Notes: generated by a model not told the origin, from the letters alone. A DNA stretch of 5,285 nt from DASYYE01 sp035946955 (GCA_035946955.1 DASYYE010000287.1:1-5285), one strand, 5' to 3'. Numbered from the stretch's first letter, positions 1 through 5,183 are shown. Made by a program: numbers and translations.

Positions 1-330
1 GTCTCCAGCGACGAGACCGTCGCCAGCGACGCCGCAAGCCAACTCGAGTCGCTGTACGGGTGGCCGGCATCGACGGCCTGGGCGCACCTGGGGATCACAC
101 TGATGAACGGCCACACCGACCAGCCGAGCGAACTGTTCACCCAGTCCACCTTCTCCAGCCTGCTCGGGTTCGCCCAGCAGAACCACCCGCAGTGGCTGAC
201 CTTCTGGTCGCTCAACCGCGACCAGCCCTGCCCGGCCGGGGTCCAGGAGCCGTGGGCCCCCGGCAACTGCAGCAACATCAGCCAGAACCCCTACGACTTC
301 ACCAAGATCGTCGCCCAGTACAGCGGATGA
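1..330 (+). CDS. GH18 chitinase-like glycoside hydrolase, C-terminal fragment
   Basis: The reading frame is open from base 1 and ends at TGA 328-330, giving 109 residues; the start and most of the catalytic domain lie outside the window. What is seen: a segment AWAHLGITLMNG, then SELFTQSTFSSLLGFAQQN, then LTFWSLNRDQPCP, and a tail ending NPYDFTKIVAQYSG. In bacterial family 18 chitinases of the actinobacterial ChiD-like type, the end of the TIM barrel reads similarly (G-I-T-P-M-I-G, later a F-W-S-x-x-R-D segment whose Trp lines the floor of the active site). Two cysteines (in DQPCP and GNCSN) probably form a disulfide, as expected of a secreted enzyme. The expected role is hydrolysis of beta-1,4-N-acetylglucosamine polymers outside the cell. 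The catalytic DxxDxDxE motif is upstream and not visible, so activity cannot be judged. The family call is by recognition of conserved segments. Confidence 0.82.
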   Translation, partial: VSSDETVASDAASQLESLYGWPASTAWAHLGITLMNGHTDQPSELFTQSTFSSLLGFAQQNHPQWLTFWSLNRDQPCPAGVQEPWAPGNCSNISQNPYDFTKIVAQYSG

Positions 331-379
331 CGGCGTGGTCCCCTCCGCCGGGAGACCGGCGCCCGCACCGTCATCCGCC

Positions 380-438
380 TGATGGCGTGTCCTGCTGGTC
401 ATCGGTCCGCAGTTCCGATGCTGGCAGGACACGCCTCA
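380..438 (+). terminator. Long hairpin after the chitinase gene, probable terminator
   Basis: Fifty bases after the stop at 330 lies a strong inverted repeat. The core is a perfect 12-bp stem, GGCGTGTCCTGC (384-395) with GCAGGACACGCC (424-435). It extends outward by TGA/TCA (380-382 with 436-438) across a single bulged T, and inward by CATCGG/CCGATG (400-405 with 415-420) across a small internal loop, leaving a 9-nt apical loop. There is no U-run after it, which is common for actinobacterial terminators. Position and stability favour a terminator or a 3'-end protecting structure for the chitinase mRNA. Confidence 0.6.
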
Positions 439-570
439 TTCAGTGCGCCCAGCGCCGGGGGCGATGGCATTGTCAGTCGCGCTGGGAGCACTGAGTTCCT
501 CTGTGGGACCGGCGTGGCCCGGAAGTAACGTACGGCCACACAGCGATGCACTCTGCGGAACGCAACATCA

Positions 571-586
571 CTGTGCGAAGTCACAG
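571..586. promoter_or_regulatory. Inverted repeat CTGTG-N6-CACAG, possible operator
   Basis: CTGTG at 571-575 and CACAG at 582-586 form a perfect 5-bp dyad with a 6-bp spacer, about 95 bp upstream of the regulator's start. It resembles an operator half-site pair. The spacing between GTG and CAC is two bases shorter than the Crp consensus, so I do not assign it to Crp. Autoregulation is possible but unproven, and short dyads occur by chance. Confidence 0.25.
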
Positions 587-617
587 AAATCGACTGGCCG
601 GGTTGTGCACTCGGCCG

Positions 618-627
618 CGGACGTCCG
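618..627. promoter_or_regulatory. Perfect 10-bp palindrome CGGACGTCCG, possible operator
   Basis: CGGACGTCCG reads the same on both strands. Its centre lies about 55 bp upstream of the regulator's ATG at 678. If that gene is leaderless, the centre is near -55, a usual place for an activator site. It is a candidate autoregulatory site of the PucR-type protein, but a 10-bp palindrome is not rare in GC-rich DNA. Confidence 0.25.
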
Positions 628-665
628 GTCAGTCCATTGATCTGGTCAGGCCCAACGTGCGCCGG

Positions 666-671
666 TAGTGT
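666..671 (+). promoter_or_regulatory. Probable -10 box (TAGTGT) of a leaderless promoter
   Basis: TAGTGT fits the actinobacterial TANNNT -10 pattern and ends only six bases before the ATG at 678. No purine-rich Shine-Dalgarno precedes that ATG (the bases between are CGGTCC). This spacing places the transcription start at or next to the A of the start codon, as expected of a leaderless mRNA. No convincing -35 is seen at the usual distance; CTGGTC at 642-647 is the nearest weak candidate. Confidence 0.45.
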
Positions 672-677
672 CGGTCC

Positions 678-1886
678 ATGCGCCGCGCCACCCCCGGCCC
701 GGCTGGCCATCCCATGGTGGCCCGGCTCGCGTCAGAGTTGCAGGATGACCTCGGCGCGCTGACCGAACAGCTCGTGGTCATGCTGCGGCAGGCCGATGAG
801 GCCTACCCCGCCGTCAATATCGACGACCTGCGCAAGAGCATCGGGGACAACTTCGCCAGCTTCCTCGATGACCTGGCCAACCAGCGGGATCCCAATGCGG
901 CCTCGCCACGTACCACGGCTCGGCGCCGGGCCAGCCAGGGCGTGCCGCTCGGGTCGGTGCTGCATGCCTACCGGCTGGGTTTCCATGTCATCTGGGGGGC
1001 GCTGGCTGACCGGGCGCTCCGTAAGGGCCCGGAGTGGATGGAGGGCCTCATCCGCGGGTCGGCTGTGGTGTGGGCCTGGGTGGACACCAGTTCCGAGGTG
1101 GTCAACGCCGAGTACCACGACGCCCTGGTCGAGTCCGCCCGCCAGGACGAGCAGCAGCGGATGCTGCTGCTCGACGCCTTGTTCGAGGGGCGGCTGGGCG
1201 TGTGGAAGCTGCTCGGCGGCACCATGTCAGCGATCGGCCTGCCGGAGCGGGGCCGCTACCTGGCGGTCTCCGCCGAAACGACCGGGGCCGGCACCGAGAA
1301 CATGCCCGGGATGGGCCAGTACCTCCGCCACGCCGGTGTGCCGTCAGCGTGGCGGCTGCGCGCCGACGAGCAGGTCGGCCTGGTCGCCGTCAGCCGCACG
1401 CGTGATGTCCTGGCCGTCAAAGACCTGCTGGCGCAGGTGGCCACCGGCCGGGTTGGGCTCAGCCCTGACTACGACGATGCCCTCGAGACCAGCCGTGCCC
1501 TCGGCGTCGCGGCTGTTGCCCGGCGCTGCCTGCCGCCCGGTTCTACCGGCGTGGCCACCGTGGACGACGATTCGGTGGCGGCTGTGGTGGTCGGCTGTGC
1601 ACCGGAGGTGCTTGACCGGGCCGTGCACCAATTACTCGGCCAGGTCGCCAAGATCGCCCCCGGCGAGCGGCAGGTCCTGCTCGGCACATTGCAGGCGTGG
1701 CTTGAGTGCGGTGGGAACACCTCGGCCGCCGCCCGGCGGCTGTACTGCCACCGCAACACCGTGCGGAACCGGCTGCGCCGCCTGGAAACCCTCAGCGGCC
1801 AGTCACTGGCCGACCCCAACGGCCTGACCGGCCTGGCCATCGCCGCCCAAGGCGTCAGGCTGCTCGGCCACGACCACACGCCTTGA
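678..1886 (+). CDS. PucR/CdaR-family transcriptional regulator
   Basis: The protein has 402 residues, the usual size for this family. Residues about 15-165 are mostly helical and resemble the RsbRD/PucR-type N-terminal sensor region (RRRASQGVPLGSVLHAYRLG at 82-101 is typical). Residues about 190-300 match the GGDEF-like CdaR middle domain, including VGLSPDYDDALETSRALGVA (259-278), the usual G-x-S-P...A-x-x-x-A-L type segment. The C-terminal PucR helix-turn-helix spans about 334-392, with GGNTSAAARRLYCHRNTVRN (345-364) and RLRRLE as the DNA-binding core. Family members are cytoplasmic regulators, often of catabolic or secondary-metabolite genes, responding to an unknown or local signal. I chose ATG 678 because a -10-like box sits six bases upstream, implying a leaderless mRNA. 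An in-frame ATG at 714 (residue 13) also lacks a good ribosome binding site and is the main alternative. The targets are unknown; hairpins on both sides suggest it is transcribed alone. Confidence 0.9.
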   Translation: MRRATPGPAGHPMVARLASELQDDLGALTEQLVVMLRQADEAYPAVNIDDLRKSIGDNFASFLDDLANQRDPNAASPRTTARRRASQGVPLGSVLHAYRLGFHVIWGALADRALRKGPEWMEGLIRGSAVVWAWVDTSSEVVNAEYHDALVESARQDEQQRMLLLDALFEGRLGVWKLLGGTMSAIGLPERGRYLAVSAETTGAGTENMPGMGQYLRHAGVPSAWRLRADEQVGLVAVSRTRDVLAVKDLLAQVATGRVGLSPDYDDALETSRALGVAAVARRCLPPGSTGVATVDDDSVAAVVVGCAPEVLDRAVHQLLGQVAKIAPGERQVLLGTLQAWLECGGNTSAAARRLYCHRNTVRNRLRRLETLSGQSLADPNGLTGLAIAAQGVRLLGHDHTP

Positions 1887-1903
1887 CGACCCGCCGTCAA
1901 GGC
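1880..1903 (+). terminator. Hairpin overlapping the regulator's stop codon
   Basis: GCCTTGACG (1880-1888) pairs perfectly with CGTCAAGGC (1895-1903), a 9-bp stem with a 6-nt loop. The TGA stop (1884-1886) lies inside the left arm. There is no U-tract. It directly abuts a second hairpin, and the pair probably ends transcription of the regulator gene. Confidence 0.5.
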
Positions 1904-1940
1904 ATGGCGAGATGGTGGCTACCCTCCCATCTCCGGCCAT
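1904..1940 (+). terminator. Second hairpin abutting the first
   Basis: ATGGC (1904-1908) pairs with GCCAT (1936-1940), and GAGATGG (1909-1915) pairs with CCATCTC (1927-1933), with a 2-nt CG bulge at 1934-1935 and an 11-nt loop. This makes a 12-bp stem beginning at the base after the first hairpin ends. Two stems in a row suit a tandem terminator between the regulator and the propeller gene. Confidence 0.45.
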
Positions 1941-1964
1941 TGCCCTCCCAAACACAAGGTGACA

Positions 1965-1994
1965 TTGGCTCGGATATCCCCCCCTTTCCATAAA
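1965..1994 (+). promoter_or_regulatory. Possible promoter of the propeller gene
   Basis: TTGGCT (1965-1970) and CATAAA (1989-1994) match four of six bases each to the -35 and -10 consensus, with an 18-bp spacer. They lie in the most AT-rich part of the window (about 51% GC over 1941-2010 by hand count). A start near 2001 would give a 5' leader of roughly 90 nt. The assignment is tentative. Confidence 0.35.
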
Positions 1995-2041
1995 GAATCC
2001 GGCAATACACAAGTTGCTGCCAGGCGGCCAGTTCAGGCTTT

Positions 2042-2074
2042 CCCGGAACGGTTCGATGCCAAGGAACCGACGGG
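2042..2074 (+). promoter_or_regulatory. 5'UTR hairpin just before the Shine-Dalgarno
   Basis: CGGTTC (2049-2054) pairs with GAACCG (2064-2069), and CCCG (2042-2045) pairs with CGGG (2071-2074) across a small internal loop. The structure ends two bases before the GGGAGG ribosome binding site. It could keep the site exposed or protect the mRNA 5' end. No known riboswitch or thermometer motif is recognised. Confidence 0.3.
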
Positions 2075-2076
2075 CA

Positions 2077-2082
2077 GGGAGG
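2077..2082 (+). promoter_or_regulatory. Shine-Dalgarno GGGAGG deciding the start at 2091
   Basis: GGGAGG lies eight bases before ATG 2091. The frame is open further upstream to a GTG at 1959, but that start has no comparable site and would put 44 hydrophilic residues before the export signal. The 2091 start is therefore preferred. Confidence 0.8.
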
Positions 2083-2090
2083 CAGCTTCC

Positions 2091-2204
2091 ATGCGAGGTC
2101 TGACGAGTCACCGCAGGCGCCTTCGTCAATGGACCGCCTGCGCACTGGGCACCTTCGTACCGCTGGCAGTGACCATGACGCTCATGGCCGCACCGGCGCA
2201 GGCC
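2091..2204 (+). other. Signal peptide coding segment
   Basis: Residues 1-38 have a basic n-region (HRRRLR at 7-12), a hydrophobic core (about 16-34) and an A-Q-A signal peptidase I site before Q39. The RRRLR cluster is loosely Tat-like, but the match is weak and the many cysteines favour ordinary Sec export. The single Cys17 lies before the core, not after it, so this is not a lipobox. Confidence 0.8.
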
Positions 2205-4175
2205 CAGACGAGCCCGGCACGCCCGGCCGACGCACACACGGGTGCGCGGGCGTTCACCTGGAGCCCCCCGGCCCTCGTGGACCACCAGGCGCCGTACTCG
2301 ATGGACGACGGGCCCGACTTCATCTCCTGCCCCTCGGCCACCCTGTGTGTAGCGGCCGACAACGCGGGCGACGTGATCACGTCCACGGACCCTGCCGGAG
2401 GCAGCGCCGCATGGACCGTGAAGAACGTGGACCGGAACATCGCTTTCAACGGCCTGTCCTGCCCGACGGTGTCATTTTGCGCCGCCGTGGACGAGAACGA
2501 ACAGATTCTCACTTCTACCGACCCCACGGGCAGCCGCCGTGCCTGGAAGTCCACGCTCGTGAACACGGGCAACCGGCACACGGGCATCTCTTGCCCAGCA
2601 ATAACGCTGTGCGTCGCCATCGGCGGCCCGGGCTACCTCCTGGTCTCGACCAACCCCACCGGCGGGGCAAGTGCCTGGACATCGGTGACAGTCGACCCGT
2701 ACCTCGGTCTGAGTTCAGTGTTCTGTCCATCAGTGCGGCTGTGCGTTGCCGACGACACGATAGGAAACGTGCTGACCAGCACGGACCCCGCGGGCGGTGC
2801 CAGCGCCTGGACGATGAAGGACGTGTATCCCGGGATCGGTGACCTCTCGAACATCTCGTGCCCGTCCACGAAACTGTGCGCCATCGTTGCCGACACGACC
2901 GGCACGGGCGGCACGATCCTGACCTCGACCAACCCAACTGGCGGAGCAAGTGCCTGGCATCCGGCGCAAGTGGACAAGAATTTCGTTGACGACGTGTCGT
3001 GCCCGTCGGCAGGCCTGTGCCTCGCCACCGACACGCATGGGAACATGCTGACCAGCACGGACCCCACGGGCGGTGCCAGCGCTTGGACCAGCCGGCCGGT
3101 TTACCCCGGCCACATCATGGGCGCCATCTTCTGCCCCTCGACCACCCTGTGTGTCACCGACGCCCACTACCCCGGCCCAGGGCGGGTGCTCGTCTCGACA
3201 TCCCCCGCCAGCCCCACCGGCACCTGGCAGCGGTTCACGGTCGACCAGGTGGACGACATCACAGCGGTGACGTGCGCCTCGGCCAAACTCTGCGTCGCGG
3301 TGGACGCCTCCGGGGACGCGGTCGTATCGACCGACCCGGCTGGCGGCGCCGCCACGTGGAAAGTGACAAGGATCCCCCACGCGGGCGCGCTGGAGGCCGT
3401 GTCCTGCCCCGCCACGTCGCTGTGCGTCGCGGTGGGCCAGCCCGGTGATGTCGTGACCACGACAGACCCGACGGGTGGCGCCGCCGCGTGGACCGTGACG
3501 GAGGTCGACCCGCAGTCCCCCGTCGAAGGCTCCATGACCGGTGTGTCCTGCCCGTCCGTGAAGCTGTGCGTCGCTACCTACAGCCCCGCCCATGTGGGCG
3601 GCACCGGGTACGCCGTGACCTCGACAGACCCCACCGGGGGTGCCAGTGCCTGGACGACCACGCTGATCGACCCGGGGGACTGGCTCCAGGACGTGGCCTG
3701 CCCGTCCACCACGCTGTGCGTCGCGGTTGGCTTCCGGTTCGGCGACGTCGTGACCACCACGAAGCCAACCGGTGGCACCTCGGACTGGACGGTGACCCAC
3801 GTGCGCAGCGGCATCGAGTTCGACGGCCTCTCCTGCGCCTCGGTGACGCTGTGCGTTGCGGCGGACAACTACCCGACGGGCGCGGTCACCTCGGCCACCC
3901 CGGCCAGTGGGGCGTCCTGGCGGTTCCGGCCGATGTACTCCAATGGTGTCCTGGCGGGGGTCTCCTGCCCGTCCACCACCTCGTGCACCGCGGTCGGCGC
4001 CGGGAAGGACACCTCAGGCGACGCGGTCACCACCACGACGCCCACCGCAGGCGGGCATGCCTGGAAGCGGACACCGATCGATCCCGCGGGCGGCCTCACC
4101 AGTGTGTCGTGCCCAACGGTCTCGTTGTGTGTCGCCGTGGACTTCCGGGGCGAGGTGGTCGTCGGCCAGGGCTGA
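2091..4175 (+). CDS. Secreted repeat protein, probable 14-bladed beta-propeller, function unknown
   Basis: The protein has 694 residues. Residues 1-38 are an export signal (RRR at 8-10, a hydrophobic stretch, cleavage predicted after AQA at 36-38). Residues 39-78 are a linker plus a W57...VD segment. Residues 79-694 are 14 tandem repeats of 43-50 residues, the last cut to 22. The repeat consensus is SCPSxxLCVAVDxxGxVxTSTDPTGGASAW, then four residues, VDP and a V/I before the next Cys. All 14 repeats keep both cysteines (28 in the mature protein, no others). Blade-sized repeats, alternating beta-type residues and a conserved Trp point to a beta-propeller. The N-terminal W57 segment and the 22-residue C-terminal half-repeat complement each other as one closing blade. 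STDPTGGASAW resembles a stretched sialidase Asp-box. Similar Cys-rich repeat proteins occur in actinobacteria, mostly as hypothetical proteins. No catalytic site is recognised; binding of a surface or extracellular ligand is only a guess. It has its own ribosome binding site and converges on the reductase gene. Confidence 0.88.
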   Translation: MRGLTSHRRRLRQWTACALGTFVPLAVTMTLMAAPAQAQTSPARPADAHTGARAFTWSPPALVDHQAPYSMDDGPDFISCPSATLCVAADNAGDVITSTDPAGGSAAWTVKNVDRNIAFNGLSCPTVSFCAAVDENEQILTSTDPTGSRRAWKSTLVNTGNRHTGISCPAITLCVAIGGPGYLLVSTNPTGGASAWTSVTVDPYLGLSSVFCPSVRLCVADDTIGNVLTSTDPAGGASAWTMKDVYPGIGDLSNISCPSTKLCAIVADTTGTGGTILTSTNPTGGASAWHPAQVDKNFVDDVSCPSAGLCLATDTHGNMLTSTDPTGGASAWTSRPVYPGHIMGAIFCPSTTLCVTDAHYPGPGRVLVSTSPASPTGTWQRFTVDQVDDITAVTCASAKLCVAVDASGDAVVSTDPAGGAATWKVTRIPHAGALEAVSCPATSLCVAVGQPGDVVTTTDPTGGAAAWTVTEVDPQSPVEGSMTGVSCPSVKLCVATYSPAHVGGTGYAVTSTDPTGGASAWTTTLIDPGDWLQDVACPSTTLCVAVGFRFGDVVTTTKPTGGTSDWTVTHVRSGIEFDGLSCASVTLCVAADNYPTGAVTSATPASGASWRFRPMYSNGVLAGVSCPSTTSCTAVGAGKDTSGDAVTTTTPTAGGHAWKRTPIDPAGGLTSVSCPTVSLCVAVDFRGEVVVGQG
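2645..2812 (+). repeat. Two-unit duplication, copy A (parts of units 3 and 4)
   Basis: The 34 bp at 2645-2678 (unit 3) match 2924-2957 (unit 5) at 31 positions, and the 42 bp at 2771-2812 (unit 4) match 3047-3088 (unit 6) at 40 positions. The offsets are 279 and 276 bp, i.e. two repeat lengths. Units 3 and 5 are the only ones with STNP; units 4 and 6 both have CTGACCAGCACGGACCCC. Confidence 0.7.
2924..3088 (+). repeat. Two-unit duplication, copy B (parts of units 5 and 6)
   Basis: This is the partner of 2645-2812. The alternating pattern of similarity (3 with 5, 4 with 6) shows that a block of two repeats was copied or gene-converted more recently than the rest of the array. Unit 5 has a 3-residue insertion (DTTGTGGT region), consistent with the 279 versus 276 offsets. 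Confidence 0.7.
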
Positions 4176-4191
4176 CCAGCCGCCTATGCGG
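4170..4191. terminator. Small overlapping stems in the convergent gap
   Basis: Only 8 bp separate the stop codons of the two convergent genes. Two short stems overlap here: GGCT/AGCC (4170-4173 with 4178-4181) and CCGC/GCGG (4180-4183 with 4188-4191). They exclude one another and are weak. They may be a minimal bidirectional terminator, or the genes may simply read into each other. Confidence 0.25.
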
Positions 4192-5041
4192 TGGCGAGGG
4201 CCAGTTCCTGACGGGCGGTCTCGTCCAGTTCGATGTCGGCCACCGCGAGGTTCTCATCCAGGTGCGCCAGTGACGACGTGCCGGGGATCAGCAGCACGTT
4301 GGGTGCCAGGTCCAGCGTCCAGGCAAGCACGACCTGAGCGGGCGTGATGCCGAGCCGCTGCGCGGTCGCCAGCACGCGGTCGTTGCCCAGCACCGGGTTG
4401 GGCCGGGCGAACGCGGACCCGAGCGGGAAGAACGGCACAAAGGCGATGTCGCGTGTCTCACACTCCTTGAGGACCGGCATCGAGGACAGGTCGGCGAGGT
4501 TCAGTGGGTTCTGCACGCACACGATGTCGCTGATCTCCAGCGCGCGCAGCAGGTGCCCGGTGGTGGCGTTGCTGAGGCCGATGCCGCCGATCAGCCCATC
4601 GTCGCGTGCCCGCTGCATGGCAGCGACCTGGTCGTCGAACTGCTGGTCGACCGGGGCACCCTCACCCAGCCGCAGGTTGACTGCGGCCAGCTGGTCAGTG
4701 CGGAGGGTGCGCAGGTTCTCCTCGATGCTCGCTCGCAACTGCTGGGGCTCGTCGTGACGCAGCCATGCGCCAGCCTCGTCGCGGCGCGCACCGACCTTGC
4801 TGACCAGCGCCAGGTCGTCCGGGTAGGGGTGCAAGGCTTCCCTGATGAGCTCGTTGGCGACATCGGGGCCGTAGAACTGCGCCGTGTCGATGTGGTCTAC
4901 GCCTCGCTCGACGGCCCGCCGAAGCACCGCCAGTGCCTCGTCGCGGTCTCGCGGTGGCCCGAACACGCCCGGCCCAGGGAGCTGCATCGCCCCGAAACCC
5001 ACCCGCGCCACTGTCCAGTCGCCAAGGGAATATCGCTGCAT
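4184..5041 (-). CDS. Aldo/keto reductase, YdbC/PdxI (pyridoxal reductase)-like
   Basis: The 285-residue protein is a full-length NADPH-dependent aldo/keto reductase of the TIM-barrel family, cytosolic, with no signal peptide. Visible motifs: GFGAMQLPGPG at 15-25, catalytic D52 (HIDTA), Y57 (FYGPD) and K82 (SKVGARR), cofactor-binding S157-N158 (GLSN), Q177 (VQN), IPGTSS (252-257) and the C-terminal HLDEN (260-264). The usual catalytic His is replaced: the strand reads AAVNLRL (119-125), with R124 aligning to it. The features VDHIDT, FYGP, ALxPYPDDL, GARR, VNLR and PFFPLG together recall E. coli YdbC (PdxI), which reduces pyridoxal to pyridoxine. The actual substrate here is inferred and may differ. 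ATG 5041 is the only good start; GGGAG lies just one base before it, too close for a normal ribosome binding site, while TAAGAT seven bases upstream suggests a leaderless mRNA. An alternative is a general aldehyde reductase. Confidence 0.9.
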   Translation of the reverse strand: MQRYSLGDWTVARVGFGAMQLPGPGVFGPPRDRDEALAVLRRAVERGVDHIDTAQFYGPDVANELIREALHPYPDDLALVSKVGARRDEAGAWLRHDEPQQLRASIEENLRTLRTDQLAAVNLRLGEGAPVDQQFDDQVAAMQRARDDGLIGGIGLSNATTGHLLRALEISDIVCVQNPLNLADLSSMPVLKECETRDIAFVPFFPLGSAFARPNPVLGNDRVLATAQRLGITPAQVVLAWTLDLAPNVLLIPGTSSLAHLDENLAVADIELDETARQELALATA

Positions 5042-5048
5042 GCTCCCG

Positions 5049-5054
5049 ATCTTA
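5049..5054 (-). promoter_or_regulatory. Probable -10 box (TAAGAT) of the aldo/keto reductase
   Basis: On the - strand TAAGAT matches the TANNNT pattern well and ends seven bases before the ATG at 5041, which would make the transcript start at or very near the start codon. A partial -35, GGTACA (5072-5077), lies 17 bp further upstream and matches only in ACA. Confidence 0.45.
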
Positions 5055-5116
5055 GAAAGCGATGCAGGCGGTGTACCCCGGAGTTCGCTGGACGCGAAGG
5101 GCCGCCGCGAGCCGAA

Positions 5117-5183
5117 GGGCCGCTCCGCCGCCTGGACTGACGAGCGAGGAGCGAGGAGGGAAGGCGGCGGTCACCAGCGGCCC
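5117..5183 (-). terminator. Large imperfect hairpin between two - strand genes
   Basis: GGGCCGC (5117-5123) pairs with GCGGCCC (5177-5183), and CCGCCGCCT (5125-5133) pairs with AGGCGGCGG (5162-5170), separated by an internal loop of 1 versus 6 nt, with a 28-nt purine-rich (+ strand) apical loop. It lies 26-92 bases past the stop of the right-hand gene, a suitable place for its terminator. The long loop and lack of a U-tract lower confidence. Confidence 0.4.

Larger units (their letters stand above)
331..677. other. Intergenic region between chitinase and PucR-type regulator
   Basis: These 347 bp hold no reading frame I can support: the short open frames here have no ribosome binding site and no recognisable protein features. 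The contents are the hairpin at 380-438, an inverted repeat GTGGCC/GGCCAC (514-519 with 534-539), an inverted repeat CTGTG-N6-CACAG (571-586), a perfect 10-bp palindrome (618-627), and the probable promoter of the regulator gene directly before 678. Confidence 0.7.
2325..4172 (+). repeat. Coding tandem repeat array, 13 full units plus one half unit
   Basis: Units begin at the residue before each first Cys. Their lengths in residues are 44, 44, 44, 45, 47, 44, 47, 44, 48, 50, 45, 44, 48 and 22, which sum exactly to residues 79-694. Length changes fall mainly in two loops: the one after the second Cys (units 5, 7, 10, 13) and the one after the Trp/VDP (units 4, 9). The CX5C pair is invariant. 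The Trp is present in all 13 complete units. The divergent units are 7 (STSPASPTGTW), 12 (SATPASGASW) and 13 (TTTPTAGGHAW). Confidence 0.9.

Noticed and set aside
571..586. Crp-type binding site
   Set aside because: GTG and CAC are separated by six bases, while the Crp pattern needs eight.
796..1827. Open frame of 343 codons on the + strand, overlapping the regulator in another frame
   Set aside because: The translation is rich in R, P, S, W and C with no recognisable domain, whereas the 678-1886 frame gives a clear PucR-type protein.
1959..2090. Extending the propeller gene to GTG 1959
   Set aside because: There is no good ribosome binding site there, the extra 44 residues would bury the export signal, and ATG 2091 has GGGAGG at ideal spacing.
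2139..2141. Cys17 of the propeller precursor as a lipoprotein anchor
   Set aside because: The preceding residues (W-T-A) do not make a lipobox, and the hydrophobic core comes after the Cys rather than before it.
2730..3800. Open frame of 356 codons on the - strand inside the propeller gene
   Set aside because: It is a shadow of the GC-rich repetitive coding sequence: low-complexity composition rich in G, R, A and H, and no domain features.
2325..4172. Regularly spaced DNA repeats that might suggest a CRISPR or satellite array
   Set aside because: The period is about 132 bp, it follows codons exactly, variation is mostly at third positions or in loops, and the frame is open throughout: it is a protein repeat.
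5095..5123. Direct repeat CGAAGGGCCGC (5095-5105 and 5113-5123)
   Set aside because: It is short, GC-rich and low in complexity, with no flanking sign of a mobile element or iteron set.
4553..5140. Open frame on the + strand across the aldo/keto reductase
   Set aside because: It is antisense to a full-length, motif-complete reductase and its translation shows no family features.
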